DNA from: Magnetococcales bacterium
GTDB taxonomy: Bacteria > Pseudomonadota > Magnetococcia > Magnetococcales > UBA8363
NCBI GenBank assembly: GCA_015232865.1
Contig: JADFYU010000005.1
Coordinates: forward strand, 1 to 64,000
DNA: 64,000 nucleotides
Direction of reading: 5' to 3'
The notes beneath the pieces are model-generated. The model was given only the letters and a program-made list of their open reading frames with translations. It ran no database searches and was not told where the DNA came from. Positions 18,665-28,876 of the stretch are shown here, piece by piece. Positions within the stretch are counted from its first letter, which is position 1, and every line of letters begins with the position of its first letter. Made by a program: the position numbers and the translations under genes.

Positions 18665-20506
18665 CTAACGCTTTAAACGACCGAGATCCCGAACCGCCCC
18701 TTTCGCTGCGGAGGAGGTCAGGGCAGCGTAAGCTTGCAGTGCTTTGGAAACGGTCCGGTTTCGACCCGTCGGTTCAAAGCGGGTCATGGCCTGGCGGCGA
18801 GCCTGCAACACCTCATCCGTTACCGCCACCCGAATCGAACGGTTGGGAATGTCAATCTCAATGATATCCCCCTCTTCGACCAGAGCGATCGCTCCCCCTT
18901 CAGCCGCTTCGGGAGAAATGTGGCCGATGGAAAGCCCGGATGTTCCGCCAGAAAACCGGCCATCCGTAATCAAGGCGCAGGCTTTGCCCAAACCTTTTGA
19001 TTTGATGTAGCTGGTCGGATAGAGCATCTCCTGCATGCCCGGCCCGCCGATGGGGCCTTCATAACGAATGAGCACCACATCACCAGCTTTGATGGAGTCG
19101 TTCAAGATACCCTCACAAGCGGCATCCTGACTGTTAAAGATTCGAGCCGGGCCGGAGAAGGTCCAGATCGACTCATCCACCCCGGCGGTTTTGACGACAC
19201 AACCATCCGTGGCGATATTGCCAAACAACACCGCCAAACCACCATCCTTGGAGTAGGCCTTTTCCATACTCCGAATACAGCCCCCCTCCCGGTCGGTGTC
19301 CAGAGATTGCCAGCGGGCGGATTGACCAAACGGCTCTGTGGTTGCTACCCCACCCGGCGCAGCCAGATATTTATGTTTGATCTCGTCACCGACCTCTTCG
19401 TTCAGCAGATCTTCCCGGTCAATGGCCTCGCCCATGCTGGCCGCATGTACCGTGTGACAATGGGTATGGATCAACCCGCCCCGCTTCAACTCAGCCAAAA
19501 TGCCAAAAACACCTCCGGCCCGATGAGCATCCTCCATATGGTAGGTGTTGGTGGAGGGAGCCAGTTTGCACAGACAGGGCACCTGACGGGACAACCGATC
19601 GATATCGGTCATGGTAAACGGGACCTCTCCCTCTTGAGCGGCGGCCAGAAGATGCAAAATGGTGTTGGTCGATCCGCCCATGGAGATATCCAGGGTCATG
19701 GCGTTTTCGAATCCCTCGAAAGTGGCGATGGAACGGGGCAGAACCGAATGATCGTCCTGTTCATAGTAGCGCCTGGTTAGATCGACGATGGCCCGGCCCG
19801 CTTGATGGAAAAGCAGTTGACGGTCGGAATGGGTGGCCACCAAGGTTCCATTGCCGGGCAGAGCCAGTCCCAACGCTTCCATGAGACAGTTCATGGAGTT
19901 GGCGGTAAAAAGACCGGAACAAGAACCGCAGGTCGGACAGGCGGACCGTTCCATCTTGTCCAGGGTTGCGTCACTCACCTCTTGGTTTCCGGCGGCGATC
20001 ATCGGGTCGATGAGATCCAATTTTTGAACGACACCATCTTCCTGAACGACCTTGCCGGCCTCCATGGGACCACCGGAGACAAAGATGGCCGGAACATTCA
20101 GTCGAAGAGCCGCCATCAACATGCCGGGAGTGATCTTGTCGCAATTGGAAATGCAGACCATGGCGTCGGCGGTGTGCGCATTGACCATATACTCAACACT
20201 GTCGGCAATCAGCTCCCGCGAGGGCAACGAATAGAGCATGCCGTCATGGCCCATGGCGATCCCGTCGTCAATGGCGATGGTATTGAACTCTTTGGCTACA
20301 CCACCGGCATTTTCAATCTGACGGGCAACCAGTCTCCCCATATCACGAAGGTGAACATGGCCCGGAACAAATTGAGTAAAAGAGTTGACGACCGCAATGA
20401 TGGGCTTGCCAAAATCGTCTTCTTTCATGCCGGTTGCCCGCCACAATGACCGGGCGCCTGCCATATTGCGTCCATGGGTGGATGTCCGAGAACGATAGTT
20501 GGCCAT
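18665..20506 (-). CDS. ilvD: dihydroxy-acid dehydratase
   Basis: Dehydrates 2,3-dihydroxy-isovalerate and -methylvalerate in valine and isoleucine synthesis. The protein has 613 residues (E. coli 616). The iron-sulfur ligands are visible in [11 protein letters not shown] and [16 protein letters not shown], and the substrate region [15 protein letters not shown] is near the C-terminus. GGAG lies about 10 nt before the ATG. No leader peptide or attenuator is apparent in the 125-nt divergent gap to yciO, which instead holds a short palindrome (20582-20598). Confidence 0.97.
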   Translation of the reverse strand: MANYRSRTSTHGRNMAGARSLWRATGMKEDDFGKPIIAVVNSFTQFVPGHVHLRDMGRLVARQIENAGGVAKEFNTIAIDDGIAMGHDGMLYSLPSRELIADSVEYMVNAHTADAMVCISNCDKITPGMLMAALRLNVPAIFVSGGPMEAGKVVQEDGVVQKLDLIDPMIAAGNQEVSDATLDKMERSACPTCGSCSGLFTANSMNCLMEALGLALPGNGTLVATHSDRQLLFHQAGRAIVDLTRRYYEQDDHSVLPRSIATFEGFENAMTLDISMGGSTNTILHLLAAAQEGEVPFTMTDIDRLSRQVPCLCKLAPSTNTYHMEDAHRAGGVFGILAELKRGGLIHTHCHTVHAASMGEAIDREDLLNEEVGDEIKHKYLAAPGGVATTEPFGQSARWQSLDTDREGGCIRSMEKAYSKDGGLAVLFGNIATDGCVVKTAGVDESIWTFSGPARIFNSQDAACEGILNDSIKAGDVVLIRYEGPIGGPGMQEMLYPTSYIKSKGLGKACALITDGRFSGGTSGLSIGHISPEAAEGGAIALVEEGDIIEIDIPNRSIRVAVTDEVLQARRQAMTRFEPTGRNRTVSKALQAYAALTSSAAKGAVRDLGRLKR

Positions 20507-20581
20507 TTTTCATACTCTCCTTGCTAAAAATTTTCTTCGCGTATTGTTCATTTTTCACAACTGGTCAATAATGCACCAAAT

Positions 20582-20598
20582 GGTGGAAATATTCCACC
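20582..20598. promoter_or_regulatory. 17-bp palindrome between ilvD and yciO, possible operator
   Basis: GGTGGAA-ATA-TTCCACC is a perfect 7-bp inverted repeat with a 3-nt centre, roughly 75 nt upstream of the ilvD ATG and 34 nt upstream of yciO. Its size and symmetry suit a dimeric regulator, and the spot could affect both genes. No regulator gene is nearby, and I do not recognise the motif. Confidence 0.35.
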
Positions 20599-20631
20599 CA
20601 ATCCAATCATACGAATTAAAGATATTGAATC

Positions 20632-21246
20632 ATGAGTCAATTGTTCCGCATTCATCCTGTCAATCCACAAAAGCGGTTGATCAAGCAGGCTGCTGACATT
20701 ATTCGGGAAAACGGCATCGCTGTTTTCCCGACCGACACCACCTACGGCTTGGGCTGTCAGATCAGCAACCGCAAGGGGGTTGAGCGCATCATGCAGATTA
20801 AAAACCTGCCTTCCAACCATCAACTCTCCATTCTGGTTCCAGATCTATCCGGAATCTCCCGTTATGCTCGGGTCAACAATCAAACCTACCGTCTGCTTAA
20901 ACGGTTTTTGCCTGGTCCTTATACCTTTATCCTGGACTCCACCCGTGACGTGCCCAAATCCATTCTGCCCAAGCGAAAAACCATCGGATTGAGAATGCCC
21001 GACCATCCCATCTGCCTGGCTCTATTGCAGGAGTTGGAAGAGCCACTGCTCTCAACCTCGTTCAGGCTGCCTGATGAAGATATTCAAGGCGACCCGGATC
21101 AGATTGCCGAAAAAATCAACGGACGGGTGGAGTTGGTCATTGATGGTGGAATTTTATTGGAAAAGCCTTCCACAATTGTAGATTTAACGAAAGGATACCC
21201 CATTGTTTTGCGGGTGGGTTCCGGCTCTCCAGACGTCTTTGAATAG
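20632..21246 (+). CDS. yciO: YciO, Sua5/YrdC-family protein
   Basis: A 204-residue YrdC-like protein. The start [17 protein letters not shown] and the block [11 protein letters not shown] follow the E. coli YciO layout closely. [13 protein letters not shown] and STSFRLP complete the ATP and bicarbonate-binding region. Sua5/YrdC members make threonylcarbamoyl-AMP for tRNA t6A. The YciO branch has weak or uncertain activity, so the role in vivo is open. It is the last gene before the rpsB promoter. No good ribosome site precedes the ATG. Confidence 0.88.
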   Translation: MSQLFRIHPVNPQKRLIKQAADIIRENGIAVFPTDTTYGLGCQISNRKGVERIMQIKNLPSNHQLSILVPDLSGISRYARVNNQTYRLLKRFLPGPYTFILDSTRDVPKSILPKRKTIGLRMPDHPICLALLQELEEPLLSTSFRLPDEDIQGDPDQIAEKINGRVELVIDGGILLEKPSTIVDLTKGYPIVLRVGSGSPDVFE

Positions 21247-21275
21247 AAAAGCTTGAAAAAGGTGAACAAAAAAGC

Positions 21276-21305
21276 TTGCTTCAGACGATCAAGAGGGCAT
21301 ACTAT
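21276..21305 (+). promoter_or_regulatory. candidate sigma-70 promoter for rpsB-tsf
   Basis: TTGCTT (21276-21281), an 18-nt spacer and TACTAT (21300-21305) form a plausible housekeeping promoter. Transcription would begin near 21312, leaving a leader of about 175 nt before the rpsB ATG. A long leader is usual where ribosomal protein S2 represses its own operon; whether that holds here is inference. Confidence 0.5.
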
Positions 21306-21485
21306 CCACTGTTTTCGTCTCTTGGGCAATTGTGCCCATTGAGCACAGGTCATTTATTTCACACGCCAGCATCCCGCATTCCCGGTGCCTCTCCTTTGTG
21401 GTTTTCAAAGGTTGGGTTGGAGTGCGACACGGGAGGTGGCGGACGAACAACCGAACAGGAATTGAGAAAAGGACGGACAATAATC

Positions 21486-22256
21486 ATGGCAAAGTTTTCT
21501 ATTCGTGAACTTCTGGACGCAGGTTTTCATTTCGGTCACCAGACCAAACGCTGGAACCCAAAAATGGACCGCTACATCTTTACTTCTCGCAACAGCATCC
21601 ACATCATCGACCTTCAACAGACCGTGCGCCTTCTTCGCGACGCCTACAATCAGGTCCGTGAATGTGTAAAAAATGGCGGCGTGGTTCTTTTTGTCGGCAC
21701 CAAACGCCAATCGGTGGACATGATTGCAGAGGTGGCTCTAAAATCCGGTCAGTACTACGTCAACCACCGTTGGTTGGGTGGAACCCTCACCAACTGGCAG
21801 ACCATTCAAGGCTCCATCAACCGGCTGAAAAACATCGAGCGGATGCAGACTGACGGCACCTACGATGCCTTGACCAAAAAAGAGGTCCAGAACCTTGAAC
21901 GGTCCCGTGAAAAGATGGAGCGTTCTTTGGGGGGAATCAAAGACATGCCCCGGCAACCGGATCTGATGGTCGTCATCGACACCAACAAAGAGTCCATTGC
22001 CGTTCAAGAAGCCAACAAACTGAAAATTCCGGTTGTTGCTCTGGTTGACACCAACTGCAACCCCGACCCCATCGATTTTGTCGTCCCCGGTAATGACGAC
22101 GCCATTCGTTCGCTCAAGCTGTTTTTGAACAAAATGGCCGAAGCCTCCCTGGAGGCCAAGCAAATCATTGGCGAGTTGGATACCATCGACGAACCGGTTA
22201 CAACGGATATCGGCGAAGAGATGCTGGCCGCTGAAGCAGCCGAAGCCAAAGAATAA
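21486..22256 (+). CDS. rpsB: 30S ribosomal protein S2
   Basis: S2 of the small ribosomal subunit, 256 residues. [27 protein letters not shown] is the conserved start, and HHRWLGG-like [11 protein letters not shown] and [13 protein letters not shown] are signature blocks. The open frame continues upstream to 21276, but homology, and the AGGAC ribosome site just before it, fix the ATG at 21486. It heads the rpsB-tsf-pyrH-frr cluster. The C-terminus is acidic and ends in a short Glu/Ala-rich tail. Confidence 0.98.
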   Translation: MAKFSIRELLDAGFHFGHQTKRWNPKMDRYIFTSRNSIHIIDLQQTVRLLRDAYNQVRECVKNGGVVLFVGTKRQSVDMIAEVALKSGQYYVNHRWLGGTLTNWQTIQGSINRLKNIERMQTDGTYDALTKKEVQNLERSREKMERSLGGIKDMPRQPDLMVVIDTNKESIAVQEANKLKIPVVALVDTNCNPDPIDFVVPGNDDAIRSLKLFLNKMAEASLEAKQIIGELDTIDEPVTTDIGEEMLAAEAAEAKE

Positions 22257-22309
22257 ACGCCAACCAAAAGCCCTGATTGGGATTTGGGTTGTTTGGACCG
22301 AAATTGACA

Positions 22310-22335
22310 GGGGGCCAGGAGTAATTTTGGCCCCC
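22310..22335 (+). terminator. hairpin between rpsB and tsf (attenuator or partial terminator)
   Basis: GGGGGCCA (22310-22317) pairs perfectly with TGGCCCCC (22328-22335) around a 10-nt loop, followed by only three T residues. The strong stem with a short U run suits partial termination that would lower tsf expression relative to rpsB, as described for E. coli. It could also be an RNA-processing or stability element. Confidence 0.55.
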
Positions 22336-22410
22336 TTTCCAGCCCCGGTTTGAAAAGCTGGAACAAAAACATCACCTGGACTATTATATACACAGTAAGG
22401 ATTTGGTAAA

Positions 22411-23322
22411 ATGGCTGTAACAGCACAAATGGTAAAAAACCTCCGGGAGCAAACCGGAGTGGGTATGATGGATTGTAAAAAAGCCTTGGCAGAGACCAAT
22501 GGCGACATGGAATCGGCTGTTGATTGGCTACGCAAAAAGGGCTTGGCCTCCGCCTCCAAAAAGGCCGGACGGGTTGCCGCAGAGGGTAAAGTGGTCACCG
22601 CTTCATCTGGAACAGTCGGCATTCTTCTGGAGGTCAACTCGGAGACCGATTTTGCCGCCAAAAATGAGAAATTCATTGCTTTCGCCCAGACATCAGCCGA
22701 GTTGGCTTTGCAAAACAAATGTTCAGAAATTGACGCCCTGCGTGGCTTGCCTTTCCCCGGAACCGAGCGGACGGCGGAAGAGGAGTTGAACCATCAAATC
22801 GCCACCATCGGCGAAAACATGAATCTGCGTCGCGTTACCTGCCTGGAGGTTTCTCAGGGCATGGTCTCCTCCTACATTCATATGGGTGGTAAAATCGGTG
22901 TTCTGGTTGGCCTGGAGTCCGGCTCCGGCGACAGCGCGGCACTGGCAGAGTTGGGCAAGAAAATTGCCATGCATGTTGCAGCTTCCGCCCCTCCCTACCT
23001 GGATCGCGGCTCCGTTCCGGCAGCAGACCTGGACCGGGAGAAAAATGTTCTTTCCGAGCAGGCTCGCGCCTCCGGTAAACCGGAAAACATCATCGAGAAG
23101 ATGGTAGAAGGTCGCATCAACAAATTTTACGGCGAAAACTGTCTGTTGGAACAGGCTTTCGTCATGGACCCGGATCAAAAGGTCATCGATGTGGTGAAGG
23201 CTGCGGCCAAAGAGTTGGACACCCAGATTGACATCACCGGATTCAGCCGATTTGTACTGGGTGATGGAATCCAAAAAAGAGAAGATGATTTTGCTTCTGA
23301 AGTAGCCAAGCAGGTGGGGTAA
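22411..23322 (+). CDS. tsf: translation elongation factor Ts
   Basis: Guanine nucleotide exchange factor for EF-Tu. The 303-residue protein has the N-terminal UBA-like domain with [16 protein letters not shown], the EF-Tu contact motif in ETDFAAKNE (usually TDFVA, so one substitution), and the paired core subdomains, with [13 protein letters not shown] in the second half. AAGGAT lies about 9 nt before the ATG. It is followed 8 nt later by pyrH. Confidence 0.98.
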   Translation: MAVTAQMVKNLREQTGVGMMDCKKALAETNGDMESAVDWLRKKGLASASKKAGRVAAEGKVVTASSGTVGILLEVNSETDFAAKNEKFIAFAQTSAELALQNKCSEIDALRGLPFPGTERTAEEELNHQIATIGENMNLRRVTCLEVSQGMVSSYIHMGGKIGVLVGLESGSGDSAALAELGKKIAMHVAASAPPYLDRGSVPAADLDREKNVLSEQARASGKPENIIEKMVEGRINKFYGENCLLEQAFVMDPDQKVIDVVKAAAKELDTQIDITGFSRFVLGDGIQKREDDFASEVAKQVG

Positions 23323-23330
23323 GAGCAAAA

Positions 23331-24062
23331 ATGAGCGAAAAGAAGAGTCAGACCCCATACAAAAGAGTTCTTCTAAAACTATCCGGGGAGGCGCTTTTGG
23401 GTAATGGTCACAACATTGACCCTCTCTTCCTTGATGTTCTCGCTCAGGAGTTGAAAACCGTTCATGAGTTGGGCGTCGAACTGGCGATTGTCATTGGAGG
23501 TGGAAACATCTTCCGTGGCGTCGCCGGCAGCGCGCGCGGCATGGAGCGTACCAGTGCAGACAGCATGGGTATGTTGGCGACCGTCATCAACTCCCTGGCT
23601 TTGCAAAGCGCTTTGGAATTAAAAGGGCTTCAGGTTCGGGTTCAATCGGCCATAGCCATGCCACAAATTGCCGAATCCTTCATTCGGCGTCGGGCGATTC
23701 GTCACCTCGAAAAAGAGCGCATCGTCATTTTTGCTGCAGGCACCGGAAACCCCTTTTTTACCACCGATACGGCGGCCAGTTTGCGGGCGGCTGAAATTGG
23801 TGCCGACTGCCTGATCAAAGCCACCAAGGTGGATGGCGTTTACTCGGCAGACCCCAAATTGGATACCAATGCCAAGCGCTACTCCGTATTGACTTATGAC
23901 CGGGTGTTTAATGACAACCTAAAGGTAATGGACCAAACGGCCATCACCCTTTGCCGAGATAACAACATTCCAATAATAGTCTTTTCGATACTGGAAAAGG
24001 ATAGTCTTTATGCCCTTTTGTGTGGTGATAATACAAAGGGCACCTTGATTAGGGGAGAATAA
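23331..24062 (+). CDS. pyrH: uridylate kinase
   Basis: Phosphorylates UMP to UDP in pyrimidine nucleotide synthesis; a hexamer regulated by UTP and GTP in most bacteria. The 243-residue amino-acid-kinase fold shows [11 protein letters not shown] at the start, IGGGNIFRG, the [12 protein letters not shown] block and the C-terminal [15 protein letters not shown] with [13 protein letters not shown]. The stop codon overlaps the frr start by one base, indicating translational coupling. Confidence 0.98.
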   Translation: MSEKKSQTPYKRVLLKLSGEALLGNGHNIDPLFLDVLAQELKTVHELGVELAIVIGGGNIFRGVAGSARGMERTSADSMGMLATVINSLALQSALELKGLQVRVQSAIAMPQIAESFIRRRAIRHLEKERIVIFAAGTGNPFFTTDTAASLRAAEIGADCLIKATKVDGVYSADPKLDTNAKRYSVLTYDRVFNDNLKVMDQTAITLCRDNNIPIIVFSILEKDSLYALLCGDNTKGTLIRGE

Positions 24063-24616
24063 TGGATAACCACTTAAAAGAAATCCGCCAACGAATGAGC
24101 AAAAGTCTGGATGCCTTCAAAGTAGAACTGTCCACCATTCGTACTGGCCGAGCAACCACCTCTCTACTGGATCATGTCATGGTTGAGGTATACGGCTCTC
24201 CGACGCCCATCAATCAGGTTGCCGCTTTGAATGTTCCTGAGGCTCGGATGATCACGGTCCAACCGTGGGATAAGGGCACGCTCAAGGCCATTGAAAAAGG
24301 CATTCGGGACGCAGGGCTGGGCCTCAATCCCATGAGCGACGGCGTTTTGATTCGAGTTCCGCTGCCCGAGCTGACCGAAGAACGTCGTCGGGATCTGGTG
24401 AAAATTGTCAACAAATATGGCGAGCAATCCAAGGTGGTTATGCGCAACATTCGCCGGGATGGCATCGACCTTTTTAAAAAAATGGAAAAAAACAAGGAAA
24501 TTTCTCAAGATGATCTGCGCCAACTGGAAAAACAGATCCAGGAGTTGACCGATGCCAGCATCAAGCAGGTCGATGAAGTCATGGCTCATAAAGAAGCCGA
24601 TGTCATGCAGGTTTAG
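24062..24616 (+). CDS. frr: ribosome recycling factor
   Basis: Splits post-termination ribosomes together with EF-G. The 184 residues match the family length of about 185. [14 protein letters not shown] is near the N-terminus, the tip domain runs through the middle, and the basic [26 protein letters not shown] helix leads into a C-terminal helical bundle ending in [11 protein letters not shown]. The ATG shares one base with the pyrH stop. Confidence 0.98.
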   Translation: MDNHLKEIRQRMSKSLDAFKVELSTIRTGRATTSLLDHVMVEVYGSPTPINQVAALNVPEARMITVQPWDKGTLKAIEKGIRDAGLGLNPMSDGVLIRVPLPELTEERRRDLVKIVNKYGEQSKVVMRNIRRDGIDLFKKMEKNKEISQDDLRQLEKQIQELTDASIKQVDEVMAHKEADVMQV

Positions 24617-24637
24617 TAGAGAGCTTTTCGAATTCTG

Positions 24638-25360
24638 ATGACAGCCCCCCCTTCTACTTCCGTATTACCCCGTCATATTGCGATTGTCATGGACGGTAAT
24701 CGTCGTTGGGCCAAATCCCATTTTCTACCGCGCCTGGAGGGTCATCGGCGTGGTGTCAGCTCGGTTCGGCGTACCATAGAAGCCTGTTTGGCGTTTAACA
24801 TTCCAATTCTGACCCTCTACACCTTCTCTTCGGAAAACTGGAACCGCCCAGAAGAGGAGGTTTCGGCTCTCATGAATTTACTGGCTCGCCATTTGCGTCG
24901 GGAAATGGAGGAACTGGTCTCCGAGGGGGTTCGTTTCAGAGCCTTGGGGCGCATTGGAGACCTACCGGAAAACATCCAGTTTTTGGTCAACGAATTGGAA
25001 GAAAAGACCAAAGACAACGTTAAACTGCAATTTAATATTGCCCTGAACTACGGCGGTCGGCAGGAGCTGGTCGATGCCACCCGGATTTTGGCCAACAAGG
25101 TTTTAAATGGAGAATTAACGCCGGATGAAATTGACGAAAACGTTATTTCTCAACATTTAACGACAGCCGGAATGGTTGATCCAGATCTTTGGATTCGTAC
25201 CGGCGGAGAGCATCGGGTCAGTAATTTTCTACTCTGGCAACTGGCCTACTCCGAGATGGTGTTTCTTCCCATTTTCTGGCCTGACTTCGGTGCCTCCCAC
25301 CTCCGTGAGGCCATAGAGATTTTTGGTAGTCGGGAAAGAAGGTTTGGATCTTCCACGTGA
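24638..25360 (+). CDS. uppS: isoprenyl transferase (undecaprenyl diphosphate synthase)
   Basis: Condenses isopentenyl diphosphate units in cis onto farnesyl diphosphate to give the C55 carrier of cell wall and O-antigen synthesis. The 240-residue protein has HIAIVMDGNRRWA with the catalytic Asp, GHRRG for the diphosphate, FSSENWNRP and the C-terminal DLWIRTGGEHRVSNFLLWQ signature. It lies 21 nt after frr. Its TGA overlaps a GTG that opens the small frame at 25357. Confidence 0.97.
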   Translation: MTAPPSTSVLPRHIAIVMDGNRRWAKSHFLPRLEGHRRGVSSVRRTIEACLAFNIPILTLYTFSSENWNRPEEEVSALMNLLARHLRREMEELVSEGVRFRALGRIGDLPENIQFLVNELEEKTKDNVKLQFNIALNYGGRQELVDATRILANKVLNGELTPDEIDENVISQHLTTAGMVDPDLWIRTGGEHRVSNFLLWQLAYSEMVFLPIFWPDFGASHLREAIEIFGSRERRFGSST

Positions 25361-25590
25361 CAGGTTTTGACTTGGCAACGGTCAGACCGCACTGGATGCA
25401 GCCCTCTGATTCATTCAACCTGGAAACGACCGTTATTCGCACACGTTACCAACCACTGGTGCCAGGCACAACATTTGTCAAACATCCGAACATCGGCCTG
25501 ATCGTCACCCTTGGTCGAAATTTACAGCCATCGTACGTTTCAGACCAATACGGTCATGCCGATACCAGGACTTTAAATCATGATAACTAG
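25357..25590 (+). CDS. small hypothetical ORF bridging uppS and cdsA
   Basis: This 77-codon frame fills the whole gap between uppS and cdsA. It opens with a GTG in a GTGA overlap with the uppS stop and ends 11 nt inside cdsA. The arrangement would allow translational coupling, and codon choice is not unlike the neighbours. The peptide (begins MTGFDLATVRPHW) has no membrane segment, signal peptide or motif I know. uppS and cdsA usually lie much closer together, so the stretch could equally be non-coding or the remains of a lost gene. Confidence 0.3.
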   Translation: MTGFDLATVRPHWMQPSDSFNLETTVIRTRYQPLVPGTTFVKHPNIGLIVTLGRNLQPSYVSDQYGHADTRTLNHDN

Positions 25591-26392
25591 AATATTGTCG
25601 GCGCTGATTCTGGCTCCCCCCGTCATCTACCTGATTCTGGGCGGTCGGCCACTCTATTTTTTTATACTCCTTTTGCCGGTCTCCGCCGGCCTTTTATATG
25701 AATGGCACAGTTTGAGGGGAAAAATTTCACCACGCAAATGGGCGGCCCAAACTGTTCTGGCCTGGTTTCTTCTCTTTGTCGGGATCTATGGCCAAGCGGA
25801 TTTGATTCTTCCGGCCATTGTCACCACCCTGTTCATCATGGTTGCGGCGACCGTATTGGACTATCAGCCGACTGTTTTGGTCATGGACCGCTGGAGTTAC
25901 GACTTTACCGGCATGATCTACTGCGTTCTGCCTTTAATCCTGCTGGTCAAAATTAAATATGAGTGGGGGGGAATCTACCTGCTTTTACCCTTTCTGATTA
26001 TTTGGGCGACGGATTCCGGCGCCTATTTCTCCGGTAAATTTCTGGGCAATAAAAAACTGGCTCCCCAATTGAGTCCGGGTAAAACCTGGGTCGGATTTTA
26101 TGGCGGATGTCTGAGCGGTGTCGGCACGGGCATCGGTATCTCCCTGTTTTTTTCTCTCTCCTTCTTTCTATGGCAGGCGGCTTTGATCGGCATGGCGCTC
26201 TCATTGGTCGGCCAGTTGGGTGACCTGGCCGAATCATTGCTCAAACGAGAGTCCGGAGTAAAAGATTCCGGAAAGCTGATTCCTGGACATGGGGGATTGT
26301 TGGACCGTTTGGACAGTCTGTTGTTTGCCGCCCCCGTTTACTATGGACTTCTGGTGGCTTTTTCGTCCATTCCACCCTTTAATGGAGGTTGA
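25580..26392 (+). CDS. cdsA: phosphatidate cytidylyltransferase
   Basis: Makes CDP-diacylglycerol from phosphatidate and CTP, the precursor of all phospholipids, in the inner membrane. The 270-residue protein is largely hydrophobic with about eight membrane segments. The C-terminal signature is intact: LLKRESGVKDSGKLIPGHGG followed by LLDRLDSLLFA. The product is also the substrate of PgsA, encoded at 4210-4758. The stop region carries the ribosome site for dxr. Confidence 0.96.
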   Translation: MITRILSALILAPPVIYLILGGRPLYFFILLLPVSAGLLYEWHSLRGKISPRKWAAQTVLAWFLLFVGIYGQADLILPAIVTTLFIMVAATVLDYQPTVLVMDRWSYDFTGMIYCVLPLILLVKIKYEWGGIYLLLPFLIIWATDSGAYFSGKFLGNKKLAPQLSPGKTWVGFYGGCLSGVGTGIGISLFFSLSFFLWQAALIGMALSLVGQLGDLAESLLKRESGVKDSGKLIPGHGGLLDRLDSLLFAAPVYYGLLVAFSSIPPFNGG

Positions 26393-26393
26393 G

Positions 26394-27605
26394 TTGCCGG
26401 TTAAAAACATTTCCATTCTCGGTTCCACCGGCTCTATCGGTGTCAGCACCCTGGATGTCATTTCAGCCCATCCAGGCCGTTTCAAACTGGTGGCTCTGGC
26501 AGCGGGCCGTAACGACAAACGGTTGGCTGAGCAGGCCAAACGCTTTTTACCGGAAGTGGTGGCCATTTCAGATGAGAGTCGTCTTGAAGCTCTTACATTG
26601 GCGCTGGCGGGTTTGGATATCAAAATTCTTTGTGGTCAACAGGGTGTGATGGATGTCGGAGCCTGGCCATCGGCTACCCAGACCGTCTCAGCCATCGTCG
26701 GAGCGGCAGGACTGGCTCCAACATTGGCTGCCATTCGGAGCGGAAAAGAGATTGCCCTGGCCAACAAGGAGTGTTTGGTCATGGCCGGAGATCTTTTCAT
26801 GGAGGAGATTAAAAAAGCCGGCGTCCCCCTTATCCCAGTGGATTCCGAACACAGCGCCATTTTTCAAGCGCTCTACAACGGCCAACAAGAGGACCGTTTT
26901 GCAACGCTGACGCCGGAACGCAAAAATGAGATTACCCACATCACCTTGACCGCTTCTGGAGGTCCGTTTCGGGGCTGGAGTCGCCAAAGCCTGCAAGGGG
27001 TCACCAAGGCTCAGGCACTGGCCCACCCGAATTGGAGTATGGGGCAAAAAATTTCCATCGACTCTGCCACCATGATGAATAAAGGACTGGAGGTGATCGA
27101 GGCCTATCATCTGTTTGGCCTGGCGGCCGATCGGATAGAGGTGGTGGTGCACCCGGAAAGCATCATCCACTCCATGGTCTCCTTTGTCGATGGCTCGGTT
27201 CTGGCACAGTTGGGCGAACCGGACATGCGCACACCCATTGCGGTTGCCTTGTCATGGCCTCACCGAATCGAAACCAAGGTGGCTCCTCTGGATCTGGTCA
27301 AACTGGCTCGGCTGCATTTTCATCCCCCACCGGACGAGGTGGATTTTCCCTGTCTGAAGTTGGCTTTTAATGCGCTGGAAAAAGGGGGGGTGGCACCCGC
27401 CATCCTGAATGCGGCCAACGAAGTGGCAGTTGCGGCTTTTTTGGCCGGAACCATCGGTTTTCTGGATATTCCCCGTCTGATCGAATGGACTCTGAATGAA
27501 ACTTTTCAGGGACAGGCGGACTCTATCGAGAAGATCATGGAGATGGATCGTCAGGCCCGAATCGTGGCTCGGGAATGGATTGACAGGCCCAGATTTAGCC
27601 ATTGA
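26394..27605 (+). CDS. dxr: 1-deoxy-D-xylulose 5-phosphate reductoisomerase
   Basis: Second step of the MEP isoprenoid pathway, NADPH- and metal-dependent. About 403 residues. NADPH site ILGSTGSIG; ALANKECLVMAG; the metal-binding VDSEHSAIFQAL; ASGGPF; and NWSMGQKISIDSATMMNKGLE are present. The frame is open from 26289. I choose the TTG at 26394 because a perfect GGAGG (26384-26388) precedes it by 5 nt and the product then begins MPVKNISILGSTG, as in other Dxr proteins. The ATG at 26382 overlaps cdsA and has no ribosome site. Confidence 0.96.
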   Translation: MPVKNISILGSTGSIGVSTLDVISAHPGRFKLVALAAGRNDKRLAEQAKRFLPEVVAISDESRLEALTLALAGLDIKILCGQQGVMDVGAWPSATQTVSAIVGAAGLAPTLAAIRSGKEIALANKECLVMAGDLFMEEIKKAGVPLIPVDSEHSAIFQALYNGQQEDRFATLTPERKNEITHITLTASGGPFRGWSRQSLQGVTKAQALAHPNWSMGQKISIDSATMMNKGLEVIEAYHLFGLAADRIEVVVHPESIIHSMVSFVDGSVLAQLGEPDMRTPIAVALSWPHRIETKVAPLDLVKLARLHFHPPPDEVDFPCLKLAFNALEKGGVAPAILNAANEVAVAAFLAGTIGFLDIPRLIEWTLNETFQGQADSIEKIMEMDRQARIVAREWIDRPRFSH

Positions 27606-27805
27606 ACGGACGTACCTGGTGTAACCGATCCGTTTATTTTCAGTGACGGGGAGAATCGAATTCACCTTGTTGGTTACGGGACTTTTCTTCATGATGACCG
27701 CTGAATCTCACGATTGAATCAGGAGCGGCGGACAGCGGCCTTTATTTTCCGTTATGGCGACGGATTTGTTTTTCTTACCTTTGGCAGCAAAAGGAAGCAT
27801 TTTTC

Positions 27806-28876
27806 ATGTCTACCCTTTTTTGGGCACTGGTTGTCCTTGGTGTTTTAATATTTGTCCATGAATTGGGTCATTTTTTGGTCGCCCGTTTTTTTGGCGTCCG
27901 GGTCTTGGTGTTCTCCTTGGGCTTTGGGCCCCGGATTGCCGGCTGGAAGGACAAGAGTGGCACCGAATATCAACTCTCCCTGATTCCCTTGGGTGGCTAC
28001 GTCAAAATGCTGGGAGAGTCTGAAGAGGATGAGACACCGATTTCTGAGGATGATCTGAACTACTCCTTTGCCAAAAAAAGTGTCTGGCCGCGTTTTTCCA
28101 TCGTTTTTGCTGGCCCGGCCTTTAACTTCATTTTTGCTCTGTTTGCCCTGACCTTGGCCTTCATGATTGGCGTTGGTGAGCCACTGCCGATTATCGGGTC
28201 GGTCACCGAAGGCATGCCGGCCCAGGTTGCCGGACTCCAAAAAGGGGACCGGATCACCTTTATCGGTGACGAGCCAATCGAGAGTTGGAACACGTTGAGC
28301 AACACCATCAAAATATCCGAAGAGGGACCACTCAATTTTACCGTTGACCGGGAGGGGACCGTATTCCAACTGACCATTACACCACAAATAAAAGAGGTCA
28401 CCAACCTGTTTGGCGAGCGGGTCAAAAGCCTGTTGATCGGCATCACACCCAGCGGTGAACAAAAAATGGTTCACTACTCCCCTTGGCAAGCGGCCTCCAT
28501 GGGGGCGATACAAACCTGGCGAATGATTGATCTCACCGTGACCAGTATCTGGAAACTATTGACGCAGGTGGTCTCACCCGATCAGATCGGAGGGCCGCTG
28601 ATGATTGCCGAAATGGCGGGGAAAACCGCCTCTCAGGGCAGTAGTAATTTGCTTTTTTTCATGGCTTTGATCTCCATCAATCTGGGAATCCTCAACCTGC
28701 TGCCCATCCCCGTTCTCGATGGCGGCCATCTTTTTTTCTTTCTGATCGAAGCACTCAAGGGCAGCCCGGTTCCCGATGCGATTCAAGGGATGGCCAACCG
28801 GGTCGGAATGGGCTTGCTGTTGTTGCTGATGGTTTGGGCCATGAAAAACGATCTGGTCCGTATTTTTGCTTCCTGA
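27806..28876 (+). CDS. rseP: RIP zinc metalloprotease RseP
   Basis: Site-2 protease of the inner membrane that cleaves anti-sigma factors and signal-peptide remnants. The 356-residue protein has the zinc motif HELGH in the first membrane segment (FVHELGHFLVARFFGV), one recognisable PDZ domain at about 120-200 (E. coli has two), and the third zinc ligand in PIPVLDGGHLFFF. AAGGAAG lies upstream of the ATG. It follows dxr after 200 nt without other content, and bamA comes next, the usual order. Confidence 0.95.
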   Translation: MSTLFWALVVLGVLIFVHELGHFLVARFFGVRVLVFSLGFGPRIAGWKDKSGTEYQLSLIPLGGYVKMLGESEEDETPISEDDLNYSFAKKSVWPRFSIVFAGPAFNFIFALFALTLAFMIGVGEPLPIIGSVTEGMPAQVAGLQKGDRITFIGDEPIESWNTLSNTIKISEEGPLNFTVDREGTVFQLTITPQIKEVTNLFGERVKSLLIGITPSGEQKMVHYSPWQAASMGAIQTWRMIDLTVTSIWKLLTQVVSPDQIGGPLMIAEMAGKTASQGSSNLLFFMALISINLGILNLLPIPVLDGGHLFFFLIEALKGSPVPDAIQGMANRVGMGLLLLLMVWAMKNDLVRIFAS

